A program made the translations under genes and the position numbers. The notes beneath the pieces were generated by a model. That model saw only the letters and a program-made list of their open reading frames with translations, did not search any database and was not told the origin of the DNA. Source: Aquila chrysaetos chrysaetos (lineage: Eukaryota > Chordata > Aves > Accipitriformes > Accipitridae). Taken from it: a stretch of 64,000 nt of DNA. The stretch covers positions 14,038,501 to 14,102,500 of the forward strand of contig NC_044014.1 in the NCBI RefSeq assembly GCF_900496995.4, read 5' to 3'. Shown one piece after another: positions 1 to 15,100 of this stretch (position 1 is the stretch's first letter; each line of letters opens with the position of its first letter).

Positions 1-117
1 TTTTATCACGTCAAAGGTCTGCAGTATGAGATGAAAATCTGTGCTGATATCTTACAACCCATATCCAGCCTCATATTCTCTCCTGATTACACCATACTTC
101 TGCTTGTGACTGACCAG
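1..117 (+). CDS. CFAP43: CFAP43 window exon 1 (left end cut off)
   Basis: Open in frame 1, from [16 protein letters not shown] to LLLVTDQ, followed by a gtatag donor; ends in phase 0. The stretch [18 protein letters not shown] looks like one WD40 blade. No acceptor is visible, so the exon starts outside the window. Confidence 0.85.
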
Positions 118-3100
118 GTATAGCATTTGAGATAATAGTATTACGTAATAGGATGTTCCTGTGATTCTATATGTGTATGCTGATACTATTAGTATGAAAT
201 GTCTGTAATGTAATCATACAAGTCAACAAATTGTATCAGAGGTGAATTTAGTCCATCTTGTGTTTTTAATGAAAGATTTTAAAGACTTTTAATGAAGCAC
301 AGAACAATTGCCTCCTATAGATGGTGGATTATAAATAAAGTACCTAATGCTGAGATTTCCCAACAGAAATATTTGTGTGTGTACAGTGGAGTACATGTTC
401 AGCGTCTCCAGTGTATCCAGATCACATGGGAGTTACTGAGCATGAGCTCTAGGCTTGATGTGTGCCTGCACAGTAAGAAAAGTGTAGCTTGGGTACATCA
501 GACCTACTGTGGCTATGCAGTAGGGTTGTTCTGTACATGTACCTGAATTTGTCTGGCAAGTCCAAGATCCTTCTTTGACCAGCCTGATTTCCAGAAATCT
601 TACACAAGGGTTGCAAATCCTTGAATTCCACCTGTTCTTCCAGACCATTAATAATTTAAATTGGCATTTTTAAAGGTCTTAAAATGGTTTTTTTTTTTTG
701 GGGGGGGGGGTGGGAGAGAGTCAGGAGGTTCTGTGTTCATGACAGCAGTGCAATGGTAACTTTGGTCACACTGTCTCTCTGATTTTATTTTCATTTTGTA
801 AAATGAGTAGAGAAGTTCTAAAATCTTTATCAATATTAGTTATGAATTGTTTCTAAGAGGCTTTGAGATCTTTAGATAAAAACATCTCTTAAAGCTTAAA
901 ATTTATGATTTGTGTTTTATGTTGGTTTAGAATATTTTTTGATTCCTGGAGTAACATGAAATAGGGTGGTTTTAAATTATTTTATTAAAACAATTTTGAG
1001 AAACAAAACTTCTTGTAAATGTGACTAGCTGGATCACTCTAAGATGAACTAACCTAATCTTCAGCTTGTGTAAATTGCTATAATCCACTAAATTCAGCTG
1101 AATTCTACTGGGCACTTTTTCCCTCAGTTTAGAGTCAAATATAAAACTTTAAAGGGTGAAGCTCAGAAAGATATGTATTTTTTTTCTTTTTGAAGTCTTT
1201 GAAAGCTTTTAATGAAAGGTTTCATAGCCCAGTGATGGATTATTTCTCTTTATTTGTCAGGGGACAGTCTATACTTACAAACCTGCCCAGAGTGGAGAAG
1301 TTGTCAAACTCTTGGATGCATGCAGCAGTTGTTTTCTGGCAGCTGATTTTCTTACTCCAGGGAACAAGTACTGTGTGGTAAGAAATGGTATTCTTTCTTA
1401 TATAGAATAGTGGCACTTTTCAGGTAACCAATACGTTGCCAAGGCACAAAATCAAAAGCCTTGCAGAGATTGGGTCTGTTCTGATATTTGTTACAGCTGT
1501 GTAACTTCTCATTAAGGAAGTAAATGGCATTAATTCAGGTATGGCCTATAAAAGGGTCAGAATTTGCCCTAGAATGCAGGGTGGATAATTCACAGACTGC
1601 TAAAATGTCATACTATTTCTGCTGTTGGTTTGTGTGACTCACTATTGTTCAGGGACATAGCTGAGCAGGTGGATTCAATTAATAGAATAGATGTTGGAAC
1701 AAGAAATTCCTACTGATCTTTTCAGCCTTCAGCACAAATTGGAGCAGCCTGAGAGATGCCTCTGTCCTGGGTGCAGGGACAAAGAAGACCTTACTCGTGG
1801 ATCTGTCCATTCTGAGAAATTCCTTGCTTTCCTCCTATGTCTTTGACTCTTGCAAGACATGTATTTTAGCCAGCAAGTCTGATTCATCTCCAGGCCATGA
1901 ATTCTTCAAGTAGCCAGCCTAGGAACCCTGGGGTCTTAATCAATTAGGCTTGCTGAATCTGTTTGTTTGTTGTTAGCATGGGAATGATAAATTTTACCTG
2001 ACTCTGAATGAGTAATGTGAGGGTTGATTGATCTCTAGTCATACTTTACTGTGGAATTACAAAATTGCCTGGGTATAAGAAGAACTCAAGCACCATTATG
2101 ATATGCATCATTTTTCTTTCATGTGAGAAAACAAGACCTCTCCTTAAGCCCTTTTCCATGCAAGGAAAATTATAAGCAGGTATTTCTATTGCTGGCTGAA
2201 TGGTGGGAGTGCTAATATTGATCAAGCTTACATGTTTTGCCCTAGATTGTCTCATTCTGCTTAAAGACCATTCCTGTAGTTGCAGCAATTCACAAAAATT
2301 ATTAAACGTTTCCCTTAGGCAGGTGTACCTTGCAGCAACTGGACTTAAAGGAAAAGCAACGTAATTGCAAGCAAAACTAGTAACCCTTCATCTGCTATGC
2401 TCAGATGTTAGTTGAATTTATATTCTATAGCAGATCACTAGTCAATTCCAGACTGTTTGGTTATTCCACCCTCTTTTGACTATGTTTTTCTCTGTTCAAC
2501 AGTCTGTAACAATTTCAGGTGAAGTACAAGTTTGGCTCCTGGAAGATGGAACTTGCCTCAGCAAGCTAAACATTGATATTGAGGTACACGTAACCAGGAG
2601 CTTATATAGTGCCTGATACTTAAAATTTTCATTAATATTTTTCAATTCATAGCATAATATCCCACAGATTTGGATCAACCATTGCTGAGGAGAGCTCAGT
2701 AGTGTCTTTGAACAACCCATGAAAGAGATTTAAAAAAGCTTATCTTTCAGAATGTTTCATTGAACTAATAATGTATTTAACTCAGCCATAAAGCAGAAGA
2801 GACATTTCAGCTTAATGTCCTAGTGATGTGTCTTTAAGCACATATTTGTAAATAACTAAATTTTTATAATATTACTTTATTAAATTTTTTATGAGTGTCA
2901 GAACTGAAAGAAAATTTTCAAGTATATAAAAACTAAATGCCTTGACTGATCTGAAAAACAGGTTCTAAGGAGTGAGTTGATTGATAGAAGTATTTCAAAC
3001 TGTTAATGCTTTGTCCTGATTTAAGATGCATTCAAACCCTGAAGTCTGACACAGTAAGAAAAAAAAAATCCCATTCTATAACAGCTGCACACATAACAGT

Positions 3101-6100
3101 GCACTCACTATTTTATTTAGGTGGAACTTCTTTCACTTAAAATGTAGATAGTGGATGTGGGTTTTTTTCTGAGGAGTGCAGAATTAGCTTTTGATATGTA
3201 GATACAGAGCATAGGTCAAATTCCTGTGATGGCTCTAAATTCCTTTCTTTGTTAAAAAAAAAAAGTTTTTTAGATAAACCACTTGGGGTTTCTTCTCCAA
3301 ATTTTAGGGACTTTTAAATAGTAAAAGAAATTGCATACTAACATATACTGTAATATATAAAAAGATATGGAACTGTTAAGTATCTTTTACTTCTCAACCA
3401 GGCAACTGCTATGGCTTGCTGCCCCTCCTCCAACAGTGTTGCTGTAGGGACCAAAAGAGGTCAAATCTATTTCCTTGATGTTACCAAAGTTGAAGCTCCA
3501 CGAGTTGTTCACAGAATTTTTCTTTCCAAATTTCCAGTGCTGTCTTTGCAGTAAGTATGTAGTAACAAGGGCAGGAATATTGTCAATTTTTTGCTTGAGT
3601 AATGCTGTTAGTTGAACAAAAAAAATGAAGTTTTTATTCTAAAAATAATGAAGTAAAATATTTTAACAGCTTCAATTTTTCCAACATATTCTGAATTGCT
3701 TGCAAGAGGAGTAGTTGCAGGTTTTATATGAGAGACATATAATAAACCTGTATTTTAAGAGGGTTTAACTGGGCACTGAAGATACTGGTATATAAGATCC
3801 TTTCTGACAGATCACCATATGCAGTAGTTACGCACAATTCCATGTATCTGAATTTAGAGGGTTATTTCTCACTGAATATAAATTTGAGGTTTTGTGAAGT
3901 TAAGTTTAAGCCTTTTGGTTATCCCTTCTTATATGGTGGATTTTTATTACTATTGTTAATTATTCATTTGCTTACAGTTCTGGGACTTACCAGTCCTCTT
4001 GTAATTAACTCTAGTGATCTAAAAGGCTTTTTTTTGTTTGTTTGGAGGTTTGCGGGTTTTTTTCAATTATTGAAAAATTTGAGAGTATTTTACTTCTAAT
4101 TTTTTAAAATAGAATATATTTTGAACTGTTAAACTTTAAAATAAATCTACCTGTTATTTGGAGACTCAGATGTGATCTCTTTTCACAGTTACCTAAGGTA
4201 AAACATTAAAAATAGGTACAGAAAGCAGCTTATTCAAAGTCAAATCAATGCAAAGACATGTCTATTCAAAATAGTATCAAAATCTGTATAGTAGTTTTAT
4301 TTTTTAAAAAGTCAACTTCAAAGAAAGATTTAATAAAGTTGTTAACATGGACTGCTGTGGCGTGTCATTAGCTTTAGATTGACCACCCACTCAATTAGAA
4401 ATTGCACTCACAGCACTGGGCTTTATATCAGGCTCTAACCCTGTAAACCTAGAAGCTGACATTTCAGTTGCGTTTATGCTTTCAGTGAAGTCAGCAGAGT
4501 TATGGGAGTGGAAGTATTTTACCCTTATTGACTGTATTGAACTGTTCTCTACTTGGATTTATATTTTACCTAGTTATGACCAGAGTGGCCAGTTCCTCAT
4601 CGCTAGAGCTACAGAAGGACATATCTTTATTCTAGATGCCCGGCCTTCAAAATTATTCCAAGTTCTTGGATATGTAGGTAATATATGTAATAGCATTAAT
4701 TACATTGCGTTTTCACTATTAGCTGTATTTTAAGTATACTTGCTGGACAGATTAAGCCACTTTCCTTCATTCTACTTATTTTTTTGGAGGACTAAACATA
4801 TTCTTCCCACCTATTTCCCAACCATATTTTGTCCTGGCCAATTTTTTTTTTTGCTCTGTAATTTTAGTTAGCAAATGCACCAATATTACTTTTCTTCCAG
4901 GGCACACATAAGTCACAGGGAAGAGAATGGATTAGCTGACCAGCTGATCACAACTCCAGCTCAAAAGTAATTGTGCTCGCAAAGAATTTAAGACCTTTGT
5001 GGCTTGCCATATGAGAGTTTAGACTAAAAAAACTGTAGGTCATGACAGCTGCGTGCAGTCTCCTGTTACAAATGTCCGCCCCAGATAAGTTTAACATGGG
5101 GACTTCTGGAATTGTCAGCGTTGCTGGTTGATACTGAAGAATAAAAAACGATGGACTTTTAATTCACAAAAAAATTCTTCTGAAATTTGTAAATTTGTTT
5201 ATGCAGTCTCTGACTTCCAATAACATTATACTTGCAGGTCACATCTGTGCATATAGATCTTCATCATAATTTTTATAAAGGACATTATTTTATCATTTTA
5301 ATTGGTTTCACAAATATAGAATTACATCTCTGTAGATAATTTTCAGAATTTGCCTGATCATGTTCTCATTGTCTGTCTGGCTTCTTAGAGGGGGGCTTTT
5401 CTGTGCTTTATTTGGCAGTTATCAGCAGACAGCCTCAAAATAGCTGCAATTCAAGCTGCATGTAAACTCAGATTTGAATGTTTAATAATAACACTCTGGT
5501 GCTTAGCATTCTCAGCACCCGATGCCTCAAGCTGAAGTTGTGTGCATGCAGCATTTTCTGAAACAAGGTTGTGGCTTGTCTGACATTTTAATGCAAGTTC
5601 AAAACTGTGTGGTTGAGCTGAGATGTGTTCTCAACAGGGATCTCCTTTTGTTTCACATGATATCTTAGTAAAAACAATGTTACCATGCTTCAGTAACAAT
5701 TTGCACTGGTGTTCCCTAACTGCTTCAGTGTTGGCAGATGAAGTGCTGGATCTTTCTGTAGCTTCTGACTTCAAGAATGACTTAGTTGAAGTGGTGGTAC
5801 TTCTTAAAGTAGCAGAGGTCCAGCGAGCAACACTGGAAATTTTTTGTCTATCTTCAGCACTCACAACAGGTAAGAATTGAAATACACAATTTCTCATTGA
5901 AATACACAATGCCTCTTTCTAAGGCAAGAACGTATTATTGTCATCCCTTAACACAAAATATTAACAATCTTAATCTCTTTCTTCATCTCATCTGTACGTT
6001 CTCTGAGGACACCATTTCTCATACAGCAGTCTGTAGACTTATAGTCAGTTGAATCATTTCAGCGGAAAGACTGTGATATTCTAAGGGAAAGCCAAGGAAA

Positions 6101-9100
6101 GAAGGAGAGAAGTAATTCACTTGCAGAATCACAAAGCCACCACTTAACTACTACTACTGGTTGTTGTTGTTGTTATTGTTATTTTTATTACTACTGTGTG
6201 GGAAATGCCCAAAACCAGCCACAAAGAGGCCTTGGGATTGGCATCACCTATATGCAGACTAGCATATCAGGTGTTCAAAGTGGAATCAATCCCACCGGCC
6301 TCTTCAGAGAATTAGTATAGGTATATAACAGCTCATTGGGAAAAGGTTAAAAGTTGATATATCTCAAAAAATTATGATTCCCTGTCTTTGTTATAACTTT
6401 TCTATATAAATGCACTGAGGAAGAAGTGCACTGTATTTAAAAATGTTAATTTGTATTCCAATAAGGAATGTTACAGAGAAACATTCTATGAAAAAAATGG
6501 CACGGTGAGGAAAAGGGGACAGTTAAGGAGACTTAAAAATGGCGTACCTCCATTCATCTTCTGGAAATCTGTCTCTCTGTATCTGCAGTGTGCAATGTAC
6601 ATATTGGGACATCACAGTTAGTTAGAATCTCTATTCATAATCTGGAAGTAAAATGAAGGGAACCTGTTAGTCTTTCACCAAATTGGATAGCCCACCTAAA
6701 TTCTCAAACACTGTTCATGATTTGTTTTATATATGCTATCCTCATCTGTGAAACAACTCAGTAATTTGTTTGTGTCATTCAGGACACAGCTATAATATTA
6801 TAGCATTTTAGAAGTACTATAAGCAAGAAAAAATGGATCTGAGTGTCATGAGTGATCACAGAACTTTTAACTGTGATATTCTAGGAGTATCTAAAACTGA
6901 TATTCTAGGATTGCATTGATTTGGGGCACTGTCTGGAATCAGCTGGGAAACTAATTCAGTTGTCATGAAAGGGCTTAAATGCATTCACTTAACTAAGGCA
7001 CAGTGCAGGCTAATGTTGTGCTTTGTGTGCTCACCATGCAGCCAGCGCAGAACAGGCTTGGTTGGCAGTGGCACCATGCACTTCCAGCTTTATGTCTCTT
7101 CCACCTAAGAATTGCTAAATCAATATAGTTTGAGGTTTCAGTGATGTCTTCTATCACATTACAGCAAAAGGCAGCATGTGTTTATTATTAACATCATTCT
7201 ATTTTTATATCATTTTGCTCATATTATACGCAGTTGAATTACTAACAAAGCCTTTTCATGGAGAAAACTTCTGTAAAACTGTTAGTAAACCTAGTGTCAG
7301 ATTTTCTGGTTATTTACATTTAATTTTTAAAAGGTCTTAAAATGTACAAACTTTTAAAAAATTAGTTTTCAATGAAGTTAGTATTTTCTTTAAATATTCA
7401 CTAATCTTGGATGACTTCTTGTGCCTATTTTTAGACATATAAAATGGGACTTGATTTTCAAAGTTGCTGAAGATCTATAGTTATTGCATCAGTCTTAGTT
7501 TCAGGTGTCTCTTTAAAGCTCAAATTAAGGAACCAAAAAGAATAAAATGCCCTTTTGAAGATGTGAACTTAGGTGTTTTAACCAATAGCGCCCTGGCTGT
7601 GGGTACTTTGTGGCAGAGATGCCTAAACAAGTTCTAGATAAAGGCAATGATGACATGAACCACCATGCAAACTAATTAGCACTGCTTATGTAATACCCAA
7701 GAAGCAGGGTTAATTAGTGTATACAAATGGTCACATCATTATGATTAAACTGTTTCTAGTACTTCTTCAGAGCTAGTAGAGCTATCTCTCTGCTTCACTG
7801 CAGTGTGCTACATCAGCACAACCCACAGAGTTAGTGTTAAAGCTAGGTATCTTAATACCCAGTCTCCTCCTTGAAAACTCACATCATGCTCATTCCTTGC
7901 TGAGATTGGTTTTCATAATTACTTGATAGGTGAAGCACCTGCATTAGTGGTAGTGATGCCTCTTCCTCCCTGTTTCTTTTTTCAATCTTTTAGATAATGA
8001 TAAGTATGTTAATGCACAAGGAATGCTTAATGCTAGTGCCATTAAAAAGGAGCAGTATGATCTGGATTACCCTTTGAGCTCAGCAGTCAGATTGAAGGAT
8101 AACATTGTGTATGGCTACTGTACCTGTGCACCTTTCATCTGTAAATACCATCTCTCTGAAGAGGTAATTCTCTGAAGCTGCTTTATTTTGTGTGGTGGTT
8201 AAATACCAGCAAACAAAGGCTGTAGATGAAGTGAATATAGCAGGATATTATCTTAAAAGAAATCCTCTCTGCACTAAAAATACCTACTCCATCCATAAAC
8301 ATCAACTTTCAGTATCCTACCACCTGCTCAGAAACCTGGCAGAGGCACTCCTTGTTCTACTACAGAGAAAGCGAAATATTGGTTCTTAAAACTCATACAG
8401 CTTGCAGGGACTTCACGTGTAGCTTCTGTATTGCAGCTGTGCTTTTGTGCAATCTGCTGAGTAACCTGAATATCAAGCTATTGAAGGAACTGAGCCAATC
8501 TGAGCCCATGACTCTAAGATACAACTGCAAACCCAGCCCAGCCCTGCCTTGCAATGAAGTAGTGGGGGCTTCAGGAAGGCACTGTCATTGCCTGCTGATG
8601 AACTGGAGCTCTCTGCAGCTCATAGATCTCCCTCAGTTTAAGAGTCAGGTCAAGCAAGAAGGTGAATTCCAAAGGCAAGCATTCCTCCTCCCGTACTTTC
8701 TGACCAAAGAAACTACAGGCCCAAACATACTGAATACAGCCCCTTTTGAGGAGATGAGAAGCAAATCAGCAGCATAGCAATGGTACTGCTTCCTGAGCTC
8801 AGTAATCCAACACCATTTTAAATTGTAACACGTGTGATAGCCCACAAAGCTCTCATTAGTCTTCTCAAAATGGCATAGATATTTCCATCATCTGAACTGT
8901 TGCTAACATTTCGTTTGTTTGGCAGAATATGTTGGAAGATCCATCAGTATTTTTATCAGAAAAGAGGACTCCTAGCAATCAGTTTGGACCAGGTTTCCTC
9001 TGTTTATCACCCAACAGCCGGTGGCTGGCGTCAGCAGCAAAGGATGGTGTTTTGTTCATCTATCATACTTTTACTATGGTAAGTAGGCATCCAGGCACAG

Positions 9101-12100
9101 GCTTTGTTTGGTTTACATGAGAAAGAGGTGTGAAAGCTACTTTCTTTCACTGTAAGCTTTTCTTCACTTGAATATAAGGTGTTCCAGAAAAATTTTATGT
9201 CGAACATGAACTGACATAGCATTATACAGTACAATTCTTTTTATAATGAATCTGTATATGATCATACAAACTAACTTTCTTCTCCAGTAAATTTAGGATA
9301 GATAATTTTACTAGTTGTCTTTATCTCCCGCAAAATCAATATACTATTGATACTATACAGGGCCCCATCTGTAGTCAAAAGTTTTAAACTCATAAATCCT
9401 AGTCTTTTATGTACTTTGTATTGACATTTTGGATTTACTTTTATCTAAAAATAAAGCAGCATAATTTACAGACATATTCCATTAGAAAAAAGTATTTGCT
9501 GATACTGCTTCTATGACTTTTCTAGGATATACTTGCTCAAAAGCATTCTCACTCATATCAAGGAGGGGGAATCAGATCCGTGGTATTTTCGCTGGACGGC
9601 AAATTTATCCTCGTTAATGGCGAAAATGATGGTGCCCTGGTGTGTCTGAAATGGAAGTATGTATAAAGTGGCAGACCAGTATTGATGGTGTAAATTCTTG
9701 TATCCTGACAGACTAATTTTTGCATCTACTTGTGATTCTAGACTTCCTTTTTTTTAATCTCAAAGTAAGGAGAAGAATTGGATAGAAATAAAATCACTCC
9801 TCTCATCTTCAGAGGCGGTCTCCCTAGCTCATGAAAAGTCTTGTACTTCGGGTACAGTTGCAACACAAGATGTAGGAGTATCTTCTGATAAGTATTACCC
9901 ATAGTGAGCTTCTTATCACTCTCAAATATACCATCTGGAAGGGGCTCTGTGGAGATGTAATCTCATGAGATACTATTTTAATTTAGCAATTAGGAGACAT
10001 CACAGCTTTAATGGGAATTCCACTGTGGCTATGGAGAGCTCTTAGCAGACATTAGGAGTAAGAGACGCTTGAAACTACAGCTTTTTTGTGGTGTAACAAA
10101 TGTTCAGGCAGATGCATAGACTCTGCCAGAGCAGTATTTCTAATCTGGGTAATCAATCTTTCAGAATTTTTAATTGTCTGGAAACTTCACTTAATTATGC
10201 AATTCTAGAACTCAAACTGTTGAATCATATGTAAAAATATTAAATAGGCTTTTTTAAACAACTTAATAATTGTGTTATAAAGAATATTTAATACTTCATC
10301 CTTTTCCATAATACACAAAAAAGACATCAGTTCCCTTTTTGTTTATTAGGAAGATAAAGAAAACTGAAGTTAAGGAAGCTGCTTTTCACTGGCAGTCTCT
10401 TCTTGCTATACTGAACAAGCCTACTTTGAATGAAAATATTGTTTTAAAATCTATGGCAGAATGGCAGTTTGACCCAGAATCCACATCGGAATCACTTCCA
10501 GAAGAGAAATTTAAGGTGCTTTCTGTATTTTTATGGGGGAAAAAAGTTTGATCATTATCCTAAAATTACACATGATAAAAACTGTCCTCAAAACAAACTC
10601 TGATCCTTTTGTAAAAGTAGAATACCCCTGGTGATAGGCTGAATATGCTTAATTATTAATTTGTGGAATAGTATTATCAAGGAAATGGAATAGTTATTGG
10701 AAGATGACATTCACATCTTCAATTTCTCTTGGTTTCTTCAGCCACAGAAAGCTCTGTGAAAGTCAGTTTCTCCTCATGTGAAATTATGTGTCATTCCCAG
10801 TGTGATGTTACTGCTATACATTGTGTGTTACTAGCTGTATATTTTTTCTGTTGAAATCAAGCAAAGCAGTGATTACAGAGATTAGTACTGTCAGCCCATT
10901 TGAGTCAAAAGGCATTGCATAATAGCAAGGATTTGCAGAATCAAATCTGGGGACTAGTTAGGGAATAAAAATGTAACACTTTCTGGAAATTGGTGGTGAT
11001 GGTGTTGCTTCTAATGTGAGTCCATTTTTTATTTCATTTCTGTCTCCCTTTCATTCTCTCTAAGTTCCTGAGATGGATGTTTATGTCCTTAATTTCAGGA
11101 GGCACCAGTTAAATCTTCCAATGTAGAGGTGACAGAAGAAGATGGAAACATCACCAGTTTGTATTCAGCCAGTACCAATGACATGACATGGATAGGTCAG
11201 AAAATAAAGAAGGTACTTTCATAGAACAAGTATTAATCAAAGCCAGAGTTTTCAAGGGTCAGTAGTGATTTGGGGTGTCAAATTATATGCTTTAAAGGAA
11301 TCTAGTTTCTAAAGCTTTTCTGAAATTTGGACCTCTCTTTAAGGCATTGCAGTCTAGACTTTTGGAAATCCTAGGTCAAGGTTACAAACACGTTAGAGAA
11401 GGTACCTAGCACAATAGGAGCTCTAAAGACCAAAAGACCACTTCTACACAAGGAGTAAACTAAAAAAAATTGCCAAAGAAATTGGCTTCCTTTAGAACCT
11501 TATAAATACTTTTTTCTTCTAAATGTCAAAGAGTTGCACAGAAGATTATTATCAGAAACGAAGTAGGTGCTCTCTTCTTCCCAAGGGCCAGAGTAACAAA
11601 TTCTACAGCACTGATAAATCAATACTCAACATTATGACATTAATTACAAAACCCCTGAGGTTTATTTCAGGTTAAGGTTGAGGTGAGTATGTTATGTAAC
11701 CAAAGGTTTTTTTAAGTAAAAGTACATCAAAGATCTAACTGTCTACAGAGAGGGGATTTAGGGCTTTGTAAGCCTGGAAACTGCTATGTTAATGTTAGTA
11801 TAGATTCCCCCCCCCCCTCAGAAATACGAATTTATGGAAGCTAGGAAGTTCTTTCTGATATGACCCAGAGCTGTGTATTTTGTCCAGCTTTTGAGGTTTA
11901 ATGATAGGACAAAGCAAAATATCGATGCTTTCTTGGTCATCTCAGGAGTGACTTTCCAAATGATGATGCAGTTTCACAAGTGGCTCAAGTCAATCTAAGA
12001 CATACTGCCACTGAAAGTGGCATCTTCTCCATCACTCTCCCAGACATGTATTCCTGTTTCTGCTTTGCTGCTGGCACTCATGCTTTGGTGTCTCTACTGG

Positions 12101-15100
12101 GATTTTTTGGCAAATCCATGTGACTCTGCATACGCATGAAAACCATGTGACTGTTAGTATCAGCTAGGGACAGGTGATCAGAAGCAAAGGTTGAAGGACA
12201 GCAGTGTGGTCCTAGGTTGTTTTAAGCTGCTCATTTATGTCCTGAGACTTGCATCTGACTTTTAGAGGATAGAGTCCATCCAATGTCAGAATGATACACC
12301 CCTTCCTTTCAATCAATAGCCATCATCCTACTTAAAGTTGAAAATTATTTTAGGAAGCAAATTCCAGAGGTGCATTCCAAAATTTTCCCCAAGACATGAA
12401 TTGGCAAGGCTGTAGGGGCAAAGAAAATTTCACAGCTTCCAGAATGATTAACAGATGTTAGTTTATTTGTGTCTTTAAATATCCCACTGGAAATGCTTAG
12501 TGACAATGAAAAATCTAAGGAATATAAAACACTTAACAAATTTTGGCAGTGGGCCGTTCAGTGTGTCTATAATCATTGCACTTGTAATTACTTCTTTCTT
12601 TATTATTTTCTTTCTTTTAAGCTCTATTGCTGTACAACCAGTTTACAACGTGACCTGGTTGTACAATCTTTTTTCTCTTGAGCAATTCTAAGATTCATCC
12701 TATTGAATTAGGATTATGTCTGTTTCAGTTATTAATCCCTTTGGAGTTTTGTTTTCTCTACAGATAATGTTCCTTTAGATTATTTCAATCTTTTTTTCTC
12801 TTCTTGTCTATTTTTATCTTTCAACAATATATTTGTTGTATATCAGGTCATTAGAGAAGAGACTCAGAGGTTTGCTAACCAGAAGAAAGAGCTGCAAATG
12901 GGAATTAAAAAGCTGCGTAAAACTGTGAGTTTGTTACAAGGAAAATAGCTCAGCTTACCAGTTTTGTTTACAAGTACGCTTCCTTTATGGCTATCAGCTC
13001 TAGTGCTCAGTTACATTTTTTGTCATAAAATCTGAGCAGACAGGTAAGAAAGAGACATGCTTCTTCAGGGACTATACGCTGAACCTGCCAGGAGCTACTG
13101 TCTGGTTCTCAGTTTCCTTTCCTCCAAGTAAATATTTTGTACCGCTCTTATACCTTCAGAAATCTTATCTGCTCAGCAGGCTAGTTTCTGGCTGTCTAAC
13201 AACCTTCCATTATAGAAACTACTGTCCTCTCTTCTTCCTTCTGTTTCCTTTCATAAAAACTGCTAACTGCAAGAGGATAAGGCAGAGGGTCAACTAGAGT
13301 AGTCTGCCCAGGACCATGTCCAGACAGATTTTGATTATTTCCAAGGATGGAGACTCCATGACCTCTCTGGGCAACCTGTTCCAGTACTCAGTCACCCTCA
13401 CAGTAAAAAAGTGTTTCCTGATGTTTAGGCAGAACCTCTTGTGTATCAGTTTGTGCCCATTGCCTCTGGTCCTGTCACTGGGCACCACTTAAAAGAGCCT
13501 GGCTCTGCCCTTTTAGCACCCTCCCTTCAGGTATTTATATGCATTGATGAAATTCCCCCCAAGCTATTTCTTTTGTAAGGCTGAACAGTCTCAGTTCTCT
13601 CAGCCTTTCCTCATAGGAGAGATGCTCCACTCCCATAATCACCTTCACTGGACTCTCTGTAGTGTGTCTCTCACCTCCTTCAACCTGTTAGCAACACTCT
13701 CAATACGGCCCAGGATACCGTTAGCCTTTTTTGCCACAAAGGCACATTGCTAGCTCGTGTTCAACTTGGTGTCCACTAGGACCCCCAGCTACTTTTCTGC
13801 AAAGTTATTTAACAATTGCTCAGCACCCAGCATGTCCTGGTGCATGGGGCTGTTCCTATCCAGGTGCAGGATTTTGCACTTCCCTTTGTTGAACTGTATG
13901 AGACAGATAACAACTTAATGAAGTGATAACAACTTAATAAAGTTCTCAGAACCAGAGAATAAAGAATTGTGTACTACTACTACAAGTTCTTAGAAAGTAT
14001 ACACAACTTCACATATAACATCCAAATAAACTCAGAGAAAGATGAAATATATTCACATAGTACTCTCTGTCACTAGCAACAGGCAGCACATTCTACCAAT
14101 TACCATGAAGCGGTTAAAAGTGGAGGCAATTAAAATAATTTTGTCTGATATCAAGTTCTGTAGCATTTCCCCTATTCACATTCAAATTACTTTTTATTCC
14201 TTATACTTATTTAAAAAAAAACAGATTCAGAAGATGATGCTTGAAAATGAACAGGTGCCCGACATTGAGAAACTGGAGCAGCACGAGTTCAACCTGGATA
14301 TTGAGGAACAGGAGAGAGCACAAGCAGAGGCTGAACGAGAAGTGGCCAGGGTATGATAGAATGGGGGGAGAACGTTTTAAAACTAGCAGTGAAAAGGAGA
14401 AAGAATGATTGAAGAACAGAGGATGATCTCAAAGTTGCTGCTCACTGTTGAGAAGCAGGAAAACTTAAAAGTATTTAAAGTCACTTCTTGAAGCAGGGGA
14501 AGCTGCTGATGCAGACATTGCCAATTGGAATATGATCTATGCCAGAAACTATAAATCTGACACTGTGGCCTTGGGCACATTGCTTAAGTTCTAGAATGCT
14601 TTTCTTCACATATAAAATGATGCCTTTCGGTGGTATGCAATATAGTTTTTGGAGAAGATAGCTGTGATAGTCTAAGATGAGGAAATATTGGTAATTCATT
14701 TCATCTGTTAGGTTTCTTTCAATAACTCAATACGAATTGCCCATATCTTGTTATTTTTCACCACATCTTGTTATTTTCTTTTCTGTATTTTGAAAGGCAA
14801 GGAAGGAAATTGAAATGGAGAATTTAGCCAACCGCTATTTGCAGGATGTCATCAAACATGAGTGCTGGGATGCTATGTGTGTAAAAGGACGTGCAGTTAA
14901 GGTAACCTCTGCTTTCCAATTCATTTTGTGCAGTAGTTTATTGACTCCTTAAGGTACAGAGACAAAATAAATAGAAGTATAACAGATTTATGATTTGCTT
15001 ATGGTATGGGAAAAAACTTACTTCTTCCCAGGGCTCATGCAAATCTTTCATTCTGTTCATTTTGTCTGACCCTGGCTGATTTTACTTTCTAAGGTGGATA

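Noticed and set aside
8352..8777. 141-codon ORF on the + strand
   Set aside because: Lies within the CFAP43 intron between exons 7 and 8, has no family resemblance and is not needed for the exon chain.
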